A stretch of 57,846 bases of DNA from Chloroflexota bacterium. Lineage in GTDB: Bacteria; Chloroflexota; Anaerolineae; Promineifilales; Promineifilaceae. Below, in pieces: positions 28,962 through 35,714 of this stretch. The notes beneath the pieces were generated by a model. That model saw only the letters and a list, made by a program, of their open reading frames with translations, ran no database searches and was not told the origin of the DNA. The translations under genes were made by a program, and so were the position numbers. Every line of letters begins with the position of its first letter. Position 1 is the stretch's first letter. The stretch covers positions 1-57,846 of the forward strand of contig JAAEOP010000589.1 of assembly GCA_024223125.1 (NCBI GenBank), given 5' to 3'.

Positions 28962-30158
28962 TTAGCTCCCTCCTAAACTGCGTTTTCTTGGTGGATCGAA
29001 AAAGGGCATTTTGACAACAGATGCCTTCGCATGCCGATGTTGCGCATCAATCGTCACTTCAAAATCAATTTGCGTGCCTAATTGAGCGTAACGAGGTTTA
29101 AGTCGGGCAATGGCAATGTATTTCTTGAGCACTGGTGACCAAGTGCCGCTGGTGGCTTTGCCAATGTAGCGTCCACCAGAATAAAGGGGTACATGTTCCA
29201 TCCATGCTTCAGTAGGCAAATAAAGCGGCATCCCAAACTGTGCAAATATTGAAGCAAGTGATTCCAAATCAATCTCAAGCCCCATCGTTACCCACTGTGG
29301 GCCACGTGCTTTTTCTTGCTTGAGCGCATTTTGGCCGATGAAATAGGGCTTCTTTAATTTAACCGTCCAGCCCAGACCCAATTCAAGTGGCGAAGATTTT
29401 TCAAATGCATAGACTGCTTTTTGGGCAGAAAAAAAATCAGCGTTTGCCAATAACAAACCCGCTTCAATCCGTGCCATTTCGAGGGCATAATCACCAAATG
29501 GTATGAGCTGATAAGCTTCGCCCGCCTCAAAGAGCGCATCCCACAATTGCACAGCGTGTTGCGGTTCTACCCAAATTTCATACCCTAAATCCCCTGTGTA
29601 TCCTGTGCGAGACACATCAACCGGAATACCAGCCAACGCAGTTTTGATGACGGCAAAGTATCGCAGCGAATCAAAATCATCATCTGAAAGGGTTTTGAGA
29701 ATGTCACGAGAATATGGCCCTTGTAAGGCTAGCACACCCAATGTTTCGGTGACGTCATCAATGGTCATGTCTAAAGTGACCGCGTTGTCTTCTAACCAGT
29801 AGAGCATCGGATCGCCAGTTGTCAGACGGAAAAAATCATCTTGTAAACGGAGAACCATGCCGTCATCAATTATTTTGCCTGCATCATCACACCAAGGGGT
29901 GTATACAACACGCCCAGTTGACAAACGAGCTACGTTTTGGGTGACGATTCGGTTTAAGAAACGCGCTGCATCTGGCCCATGAATATGGTATTTGGGGATG
30001 GGCGATATATCGAATACGGCACAGGCAGTACGCACAGCTAAATATTCCTGCGTATGATCTGGGGCGTACATGTCAGGCAAGAGCCAGTTTTGCCACAAAC
30101 TCCAGTTATAGGGTTCGACTAATTCTGATGTTTTGGGATGAAAAGGTGTCAAGCGCAT
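28962..30158 (-). CDS. Stand-alone GcvT-like aminomethyltransferase-family protein
   Basis: 398 residues from ATG 30158, which has GGAG 11 bases upstream; a TTG start at 30185 would overlap the upstream gene. It is the folate-binding T-protein fold alone, without an FAD domain: YLAVRTACAVFDISP, FLNRIVTQNVARL, GVLALQGPYSRDIL, TGYTGDLGYEIWVEP and the tail FFDPPRKR. The family includes glycine-cleavage T protein, DMSP demethylase DmdA, and O-/N-demethylases moving methyl or methylene groups to tetrahydrofolate. No gcvH, gcvP or lipoamide genes are near, so glycine cleavage is unlikely. Sandwiched between two CrtI-like genes, it may take the one-carbon unit that these enzymes produce, splitting across proteins what the FAD-GcvT fusions do in one chain. 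Substrate unknown. Confidence 0.8.
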   Translation of the reverse strand: MRLTPFHPKTSELVEPYNWSLWQNWLLPDMYAPDHTQEYLAVRTACAVFDISPIPKYHIHGPDAARFLNRIVTQNVARLSTGRVVYTPWCDDAGKIIDDGMVLRLQDDFFRLTTGDPMLYWLEDNAVTLDMTIDDVTETLGVLALQGPYSRDILKTLSDDDFDSLRYFAVIKTALAGIPVDVSRTGYTGDLGYEIWVEPQHAVQLWDALFEAGEAYQLIPFGDYALEMARIEAGLLLANADFFSAQKAVYAFEKSSPLELGLGWTVKLKKPYFIGQNALKQEKARGPQWVTMGLEIDLESLASIFAQFGMPLYLPTEAWMEHVPLYSGGRYIGKATSGTWSPVLKKYIAIARLKPRYAQLGTQIDFEVTIDAQHRHAKASVVKMPFFDPPRKRSLGGS

Positions 30159-30175
30159 ATAATTTCGTTCTCCAC

Positions 30176-31993
30176 TTATTTCCAATCCTTCAATATTTCA
30201 CGAGCTGCATTTTTGCCATTGATACCTGTAATACCGCCACCGGGATGGGTCGCTGAACTGCACAAATACAAATTTTCAAGTGGGGTTCGGTACTGACCAT
30301 AACCAGGTATGGGGCGCATCCAGAGGAATTGATCTAACGTCATCTCCCCTTGAACGGGATTGCCTTCGGGTAGGTCGTAATCTGTTTCCATGTCTAGGGC
30401 TGTGATGACATGGCAATGTTGCACACATTGATCAAAGTCGGGCGCGTATTCGGCGAGGGTGCCTTTAACAAGTTGGCCGATGGTTTCCCTAAGTTCTTCC
30501 CAGTTACCTTCTCGTAGGTGGTAAGGCATATATTTCACGGTGACGGACATGATGTGTTTGCCTGCTGGGGCTAAGGTATCGTCGGTGAGGGTGGGGATTT
30601 GGATGTCGAGATACGGCCGTTCTGAAATGCGCCCGTACTTAACCGGATCAAATGCTTTTTGCAGGTAGGTCATCGTCGGTGCGATTTGGATGTGTCCGCC
30701 GAGTTGGGAGGATGTATTGTCAGATGCGGCCGTAAAGTTTGGCAACTTGTTCAGAGTAAAATGAACACGTGCTGTCGTTCCCCGATATTTGATGTTTTGC
30801 ACATGGCGCACAAATTGATGATCAAGATAATATGGATCGACTAGCTTCAAAAAAGTTGTCCGCATGTTAGTGGCCGAAACAACAACTGCCGCTGTGATTT
30901 GATCTCCATTGGCAAGCGTAACCCCCGTCACCTGACCTGCACCTTGATTAATATTGGTAACTTCACTGTTTGTCAGAATTTCCGCACCAAAATGTTTAAC
31001 TGCTGTGGACAACGCCTGTGTTAATGCCCCCATACCGCCTTTTATTTGTCCGCAAGCGCGAAATAAATCAACATTGCTGCCCGACCAATTATAAAGAAAG
31101 GTGTAAGCTGTGCCTGCTTCTCTTGGCCCCCACGAAATATCATTCAGTGCCGAAGCCGCAATTGCGCCTTTAACAACGTCAGATTCAAACCACTCGTTGA
31201 GCAGATCGGCAATGGGCATCGGTATCACGCGCAGCACTTGAGCAATGTTTTTGCGACCCAGACCACGCACGGGATTGGCGATGTTGAGCAGTTCCATCAT
31301 GTCACTCAAGCCAACGTCGGGCAGGTCGGGTGGCGTCATGTTTTTCAAGCCAGAAACAACCTGGCTGAACTTACGCATCATCTCGACGAACTTTGGATAA
31401 GCCGCCGTGTCTGCCTCAGAAAATTTGGCAATTTCGTCCACGGTGCGATCAATATCTTGCCAGATGGTTAATTGTGTGCCGTCTGGTTGCGGTGCAAAAA
31501 CGAGAGACTCGACTGGCAAGATGTGCAAGCCATGTTGGGTCAGATTCAAATCTTTGACAACATCTGGGGACATATATCCAGCCCCATCGGCTATGGATGA
31601 GAAGTGATAGTCGGGGAAGAATGTTTCGGTAACGGCCGTTCCGCCCACCATCTCCTTCTTCTCCAGCAACAACACTTTGCGCCCCGCTTTTGCTAAGTAT
31701 CCCGCCGCGACAAGCCCATTATGCCCACCGCCGACCACAATGACATCATAATCAGCATGTTTGGCTTTGGCAGAAAGAGACAACTTTGGCTCTTCAAAAA
31801 TGTGCTTTTTCTGTTTGTCTTGCCCGACTTGTTGTTGAGCAAACTCTTTTAACGAGATACCCCCTTCACGCAACTGCGCCCGAAACTCCCGACCCCGTTT
31901 CGGTGAAAACAATAAGGCAATACCAGCCCCGATGGCCGTTCCAACAGCTAAAGCTGCTATCAATTTATTTTGTTGCTTCTTTTTGTCAGCCAT
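30176..31993 (-). CDS. Membrane-tethered CrtI/PYROXD2-like FAD oxidoreductase with YtxH-like N-terminus (paralogue 2)
   Basis: 605 residues. Residues 10-27 form one membrane segment, followed by LLFSPKRGREFRAQL, the pattern of YtxH-type small membrane proteins. A linker leads to DVIVVGGGHNGLVAAGYLAKAG (79-100) and the FAD enzyme proper, ending SSATHPGGGITGINGKNAAREIL. The enzymatic part is homologous to the gene at 27376-28959, which lacks the anchor. The N-terminal segment would hold the enzyme at the cytoplasmic face of the membrane, possibly to pass electrons to the respiratory chain. It lies 7 bases from the end of the MOSC gene and overlaps no neighbour. The YtxH/CrtI combination is unusual; reading continues without a stop, so it is a true fusion in this sequence. 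Confidence 0.8.
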   Translation of the reverse strand: MADKKKQQNKLIAALAVGTAIGAGIALLFSPKRGREFRAQLREGGISLKEFAQQQVGQDKQKKHIFEEPKLSLSAKAKHADYDVIVVGGGHNGLVAAGYLAKAGRKVLLLEKKEMVGGTAVTETFFPDYHFSSIADGAGYMSPDVVKDLNLTQHGLHILPVESLVFAPQPDGTQLTIWQDIDRTVDEIAKFSEADTAAYPKFVEMMRKFSQVVSGLKNMTPPDLPDVGLSDMMELLNIANPVRGLGRKNIAQVLRVIPMPIADLLNEWFESDVVKGAIAASALNDISWGPREAGTAYTFLYNWSGSNVDLFRACGQIKGGMGALTQALSTAVKHFGAEILTNSEVTNINQGAGQVTGVTLANGDQITAAVVVSATNMRTTFLKLVDPYYLDHQFVRHVQNIKYRGTTARVHFTLNKLPNFTAASDNTSSQLGGHIQIAPTMTYLQKAFDPVKYGRISERPYLDIQIPTLTDDTLAPAGKHIMSVTVKYMPYHLREGNWEELRETIGQLVKGTLAEYAPDFDQCVQHCHVITALDMETDYDLPEGNPVQGEMTLDQFLWMRPIPGYGQYRTPLENLYLCSSATHPGGGITGINGKNAAREILKDWK

Positions 31994-32000
31994 ACCTAAA

Positions 32001-32618
32001 TCAATCCATCACAAATACTTTATCTCCAGCCTGTACGGTGGCCGATTCTTGTCCTTTTTGCATCACAAACAAAAACCCACGTCGCCCATTGCCCAGAAAT
32101 TGAAGCGTCGCCTTCATTTTATCGGCTGCCGGTTTTTCATAAGGGCTACCAAGAGCAAATTGGCTAAATTCCTGACATGGATTGGCATGGCTAACCATCT
32201 CCAATCTCATTTGATAACCAGTCACGCAATTTTCGATAATAATTTGTTGACTTAAATCTTGTAGCCAAATTTCTTTGTCACACGCAATGATGATGTTTTC
32301 TCCAGCAATACCGTCAACCAATTGCGCCCCAAAACGGGTTCGCATCGCTTCATAGTGAGAGGTAAACCCAATACACACGAGATCATCATCGTCATATTCT
32401 TTATCGGGATGATTGATATGATGAATATCGAGTATATGTTCTCCGTCATCTGTAGTTGTTTCAATGCCCAAGGGATTAATCGTTAATTGGATTACTTCAT
32501 GGAGACGAGAAGGATCATAAAGATAGCCCGATGGAGTTCTGCTGTCTTCGATTATCAAACCTTGAGGTTGAAGTTGAACCAGCTTGACATGCCCAAGTTC
32601 ACGCAGTTTTTCCACCAT
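32001..32618 (-). CDS. MOSC-domain-like protein
   Basis: 205 residues from ATG 32618, chosen because AGGAGG lies eight bases upstream; the TTG two codons earlier is a poorer start. The protein resembles MOSC (molybdenum cofactor sulfurase C-terminal) domain proteins: GIAGENIIIACD corresponds to the 'GxxGENL' segment, HANPC carries the family Cys, and LGNGRRGFLFVMQKGQ..VQAGDKVFV is the typical C-terminal strand pair. MOSC proteins carry sulfur or metal-sulfur groups and include amine- and hydroxylamine-reducing systems. It is the first gene of the 29-kb island and is divergent from the Lrp gene. Function here is unknown. Confidence 0.65.
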   Translation of the reverse strand: MVEKLRELGHVKLVQLQPQGLIIEDSRTPSGYLYDPSRLHEVIQLTINPLGIETTTDDGEHILDIHHINHPDKEYDDDDLVCIGFTSHYEAMRTRFGAQLVDGIAGENIIIACDKEIWLQDLSQQIIIENCVTGYQMRLEMVSHANPCQEFSQFALGSPYEKPAADKMKATLQFLGNGRRGFLFVMQKGQESATVQAGDKVFVMD

Positions 32619-32745
32619 CTTCAAAACCTCCTAAACATAGCGATTTAACAAATAAAAAGGCTAATTGCCTTACCCACGATCAAAATCATAAATCCAATAT
32701 ATGTCTAATCAGATCGTGAGCATTGTACGTTGTTGGAAAAGATAT

Positions 32746-32757
32746 AGCAAATTTGCT
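32746..32757. promoter_or_regulatory. Palindrome in the divergent MOSC/Lrp promoter region
   Basis: Perfect 12-base palindrome AGCAAATTTGCT in the 280-base AT-rich gap between the divergent island and the Lrp/AsnC gene. A wider inverted pair CACGATC..GATCGTG flanks the segment to its left (about 32672-32717). Both are candidate regulator sites for the island or for autoregulation of the Lrp gene. Rated by position and symmetry only. Confidence 0.4.
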
Positions 32758-32818
32758 TCTATGTTTGTGCTTGTTGAATAAATACATGTCCTATATTGGA
32801 AGCAATATTGTGCTTTTT

Positions 32819-32846
32819 TTGACTTTTTAGAAAAAGTGTATATCCT
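32819..32846 (+). promoter_or_regulatory. Predicted sigma-70-type promoter of the Lrp/AsnC gene
   Basis: TTGACT at 32819-32824 and TATCCT at 32841-32846, separated by 16 bases, would start transcription near 32853, about 45 bases before the GTG start of the regulator gene. A tract of seven T residues precedes the -35 element. Confidence 0.5.
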
Positions 32847-32897
32847 GATATGCAGGAAGTAGAGTGACAAATATATTTTGATGAGGAAATAATTCCT

Positions 32898-33398
32898 GTG
32901 TACATACCAGATGAGACTGATTGGAGAATCGTTAAGTTACTCAACAAAGACGGCCGTATGCCAAGTACCGAAATAGCAGAACGACTAGGCAACATATCGG
33001 CTCGCACCGTGAATAATCGAATCAAAATGCTAACCAAAGAAGGAATTATCCACATTCGTGCTGTGATTGATCCAGAAAGAGTAGGTTATGGGGTACTGGC
33101 CGACGTTTACATAGAGGTTGAGCCAGGGCTAGTACGTAAGGTCGCTTGTCAAGTTGCCAAATTCCCAGAGATCAGTTACGTGGCTTGTGCCTCTGGTAAT
33201 ATGGATATCAGTCTATCACTCCGAGCCAGAACCATCCGAGAGCTTTTCGATTTTGTTGAAATACAACTAGGCAAGATACCCGGTGTACGCCGCACCCAAA
33301 CACATATCCTATCAATTAAAATTAAGGATCTGGATACCTGGTTGCCCCCAATAGCATTTAAGACAAGTGAGAATGGCAATCAAGTGACGCTGCCGTAA
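32898..33398 (+). CDS. Lrp/AsnC-family transcriptional regulator
   Basis: 166 residues. N-terminal winged helix-turn-helix (DWRIVKLLNKDGRMPSTEIAERLGNISARTVNNRIKML, in parts) and a C-terminal RAM ligand-binding domain with the beta-alpha-beta pattern GYGVLADVYIEVEPG..VACASGNMDISLSLRA. Such proteins form octamers or dimers that sense amino acids and regulate their transport and breakdown. The start is GTG 32898, with GAGGAA nine bases upstream, in a position that gives the usual short N-terminus. It is divergent from the amine-catabolic island and immediately precedes the ABC importer, so it is the obvious candidate regulator of both. A perfect palindrome lies 55 bases past its stop. Confidence 0.9.
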   Translation: MYIPDETDWRIVKLLNKDGRMPSTEIAERLGNISARTVNNRIKMLTKEGIIHIRAVIDPERVGYGVLADVYIEVEPGLVRKVACQVAKFPEISYVACASGNMDISLSLRARTIRELFDFVEIQLGKIPGVRRTQTHILSIKIKDLDTWLPPIAFKTSENGNQVTLP

Positions 33399-33452
33399 AC
33401 GTAAACAGGTTAGCTATATCAGGACAACGATAAGGCAGTATGGTCAAAGAAC

Positions 33453-33468
33453 TTTAGTGATCACTAAA
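33453..33468. promoter_or_regulatory. Perfect 16-base palindrome, candidate operator
   Basis: TTTAGTGATCACTAAA is fully self-complementary. It sits alone in the 241-base gap between the Lrp gene and the transporter gene, 170 bases upstream of the transporter start. Length, symmetry and AT-rich ends suit an Lrp/AsnC-type half-site pair. No T-run follows and the stem has no loop, so it is not a terminator. Confidence 0.5.
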
Positions 33469-33580
33469 TAACAATTTCCTGTTTAGCTGAAGTTAAGGTC
33501 ATTTTTACCATGTCCGTCTATTCTTAAGTGATATCCTTATTTTGGGTGTACCCTAAAGCTGGTACAAGGAGGTGATTCTA

Positions 33581-33613
33581 TTGTCAAAAATTACCAATTC
33601 GATGTCAATCTAA
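33581..33613 (+). CDS. Possible 10-codon leader peptide ahead of the ABC importer
   Basis: A TTG-started ORF of ten codons (TTG to TAA) preceded, at the ideal distance of eight bases, by AAGGAGGTGAT (33566-33576), an 11-base match to the complement of the 16S rRNA 3' end. Such an extended ribosome site is rare. It stops 26 bases before the binding-protein start, which has its own GGAGGAG site. The peptide would read MSKITNSMSI. It could be a regulatory leader, a ribosome-loading site, or a relic; no attenuator stem is evident downstream. Confidence 0.35.
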   Translation: MSKITNSMSI

Positions 33614-33639
33614 CTAATCATATATATTGGAGGAGAAAA

Positions 33640-35541
33640 ATGAAAAAACAAAAACGATGGTTGTTGAGTCTACTAGTCATTATCTGTTTGTTGTTGATGG
33701 TAGCCTGTGGTAGTTCAACAGAAAGTGACGAAGGTGTTGAAACGGAGAGCGTTCCTCAATCAGGGGAATCAGAACCGGCTGAAGAGGCAGAACCGGCCGA
33801 AGAGGCAGAACCAGCCGAAGAGGCAGAACCGGCCGAAGAGGCAGAACCAGTCGAAGAGGTAGAACCGGCCGAAGAGGCAGAACCAGCCGAAGAGGCAGAA
33901 CCGGCCGAAGAGGCAGAACCGGCCGGTGAAGAAACAAGCATTGTCATTGCTGTTCCCGAAAACCCAGCCGGATTTAACCCCTACGTTGGCGGTGGTGATT
34001 ATAAAAGATTGCTGATGGAGCTAGTCATGCTGGGCTTAACCGACATTGATGCCAATGGCAATATTTTCCCAGAATTAGCGGCCGAACTGCCCACCATTGA
34101 GAATGGTGGTGTAGATTTCGATGAAGAAGCTTGGACAATGGATGTCACCTGGAAGCTGCGCGACGATATTCAGTGGGCAGATGGCGAGCCGGTAACGGCC
34201 GATGATATAGTCTTCACCTGGGACGCCATGACAGATCCCGAAAACGGCACTTGGTTCGATGGTGTTGACTATACCGACAGTGTCGAAAAAATTGACGACT
34301 ATACCTTTGTTGTTCGCTACAATACAGTTTATCCCAACTACCTACTGGAATTTGGCGGTGAGGATTTTGTCATTTGGCCCGAGCATCATTGCGACATAGA
34401 ACAAGGATTTTCATTCTGGGATTGTAATCGGGATCCGCTTAGCAATGGTCCTTTTATACTTGATGAGTGGGCTGAAGGTGACAGTCTGACATTCGTCAAA
34501 AACCCAAATTATTTCGAAGAAGGCAAACCGGGAATCGACAAGGTGTTTGTTCAAATCGTCCCTGAGTCTTCCGTTACCCAACAATTGTTGCTTGAGGGTG
34601 ATGTTGATTTCCAGATGTGGGCCTCAGAAACTGGCGTAGAAGCATATAACAAAGTAGATAATGTTGGGGTCTCTTTCGCCCCGGCCGATCGTTGGGTCAT
34701 GCGCTTAATTCTCAATCACGCTGCAAAGGGAACTGTCGATGCCGCAGAAACGCCGCACCCCATCCTCTCAGATGTGAACGTACGGCGAGCGATGCGTATG
34801 GCGATAGATGTGGACACGATCAGCGCAGAAATTTTTAAAGGCTACTCCAACCCCATGTGGACTGAATTTTTCCGTGCCCCTTATGAATGTGATATACCAC
34901 GACCCGCTTTTGATCCCGATGGTGCCGCCGCCTTATTGGAGGCAGCCGGTTGGACAGATGAAGATGGCGATGGTATACGAGAGTGTCATGGTTGTACCAC
35001 GGGGGCTGAAGAAGGTTACCCCATGGAAATGGACTTTAACATCTATGCCGAGTATGGGGAAGCACTCGAACTCTCCCAACAATTTATGGCCGAGATGTGG
35101 AACGACATTGGCATCAAGACAAATCTGGCTATCGTGGAAGGTAATTCTTTATGGGCAGGCTATGAAGAAGGCGGGCTTGAAGCAACTGGCAACTATGACA
35201 TCGACATGTGGGATGATGGTTATCCAGGGGTCGATCCCACTGACAACCTGCTCTGGTACTACTACTATGGCCCGGCGGCAGAGCCGGACGTTGGCGGCAA
35301 TGTGATGCGTTGGGTCAATGAAGACTTCGATGCGCTGTTGGATGAAGCGTATACCATTGATGAAGAGTACCGGAGAGAACTTTTCTGCGAGATGGCTGAA
35401 ATCTTTGAGGAGGAGTTGCCCATGATCTTGCTCTGGACCGCATTTGACTCAGCCGCTCACTCCTCACGACTTGAAGGTGTACAAGCCACAATTAATGATG
35501 TCCATACCTGGAACATTGCTGATTGGACGGTAAACGAATAA
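33640..35541 (+). CDS. Oligopeptide/dipeptide-type ABC transporter substrate-binding lipoprotein
   Basis: 633 residues, extracytoplasmic solute-binding family 5 (DppA/OppA). A lipoprotein signal ends in LLMVACGSS with Cys23. Residues 45-98 are an acidic tandem linker of EPAEEA units. The binding domain follows with family landmarks: TSIVIAVPENPAGFNP, VTWKLRDDIQWADGEPVTADDIVFTW, LSNGPFILDEWAEGDSLTFVKNPNYFEEGKPGIDKV and VNVRRAMRMAIDVDTI. A calcium-type loop DEDGDGIRE (about 448-456) is embedded. Family members bind peptides, amino acid derivatives, opines, glycine betaine-like compounds or sugars. Its position after an Lrp regulator and across from the amine island suggests uptake of the island's substrate. 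Confidence 0.9.
   Translation: MKKQKRWLLSLLVIICLLLMVACGSSTESDEGVETESVPQSGESEPAEEAEPAEEAEPAEEAEPAEEAEPVEEVEPAEEAEPAEEAEPAEEAEPAGEETSIVIAVPENPAGFNPYVGGGDYKRLLMELVMLGLTDIDANGNIFPELAAELPTIENGGVDFDEEAWTMDVTWKLRDDIQWADGEPVTADDIVFTWDAMTDPENGTWFDGVDYTDSVEKIDDYTFVVRYNTVYPNYLLEFGGEDFVIWPEHHCDIEQGFSFWDCNRDPLSNGPFILDEWAEGDSLTFVKNPNYFEEGKPGIDKVFVQIVPESSVTQQLLLEGDVDFQMWASETGVEAYNKVDNVGVSFAPADRWVMRLILNHAAKGTVDAAETPHPILSDVNVRRAMRMAIDVDTISAEIFKGYSNPMWTEFFRAPYECDIPRPAFDPDGAAALLEAAGWTDEDGDGIRECHGCTTGAEEGYPMEMDFNIYAEYGEALELSQQFMAEMWNDIGIKTNLAIVEGNSLWAGYEEGGLEATGNYDIDMWDDGYPGVDPTDNLLWYYYYGPAAEPDVGGNVMRWVNEDFDALLDEAYTIDEEYRRELFCEMAEIFEEELPMILLWTAFDSAAHSSRLEGVQATINDVHTWNIADWTVNE
33772..33933 (+). repeat. 18-bp tandem repeat encoding the EPAEEA linker
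   Basis: Eight full 18-base units plus a partial ninth, each coding for Glu-Pro-Ala-Glu-Glu-Ala. The proline codon alternates CCG/CCA through the first seven units, revealing a 36-base higher-order unit, and unit 5 has Val for Ala twice. Several units contain CGGCCG. Copy number is likely to vary between strains, lengthening or shortening the tether between membrane and binding domain. Confidence 0.9.
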
Positions 35542-35574
35542 GCAATTTAACGTAATTACGTATTGGTAAAGGTT

Positions 35575-35621
35575 AAGATTAGTGCTTTTGGTAACATGAA
35601 ACAGCCAAAAGCACTAATCTT
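35575..35621 (+). promoter_or_regulatory. Intercistronic hairpin after the binding-protein gene
   Basis: Perfect 17-base stem (35575-35591 with 35605-35621) and a 13-base loop, extended by a bulged AGGTTA/TAACCT pair. It lies 33 bases past the stop of the binding protein and before the first permease. No U-run follows. In transporter operons such a stem commonly protects the binding-protein mRNA and lowers permease expression. Confidence 0.65.
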
Positions 35622-35714
35622 CTCTAACCTGGTTAGCTCTTTCAACATTAGAACAATGGTCAAATACTTGAAATAAAACGATTTCTCCCCACAATTTGAT
35701 TGTGAGGTGACAAT

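Noticed and set aside
28962..30158. GcvT-like protein as DMSP demethylase DmdA, with the ligase and acryloyl-CoA reductase forming a DMSP pathway
   Set aside because: DmdC- and DmdD-type genes and any DMSP lyase are missing, and the neighbouring genes are amine oxidoreductases. The family resemblance alone does not separate DmdA from other folate-dependent transferases.
27376..31993. Carotenoid desaturases
   Set aside because: The proteins belong to the PYROXD2-like branch and no phytoene synthase or other carotenoid genes are present.
33772..33933. CRISPR-like array
   Set aside because: The repeats are direct 18-base coding units without spacers, in frame inside a lipoprotein gene.
33756..33947. 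Antisense ORF of Ser-Ala-Gly repeats
   Set aside because: It is the complement of the EPAEEA tandem repeat in the lipoprotein gene and has no ribosome site or independent support.
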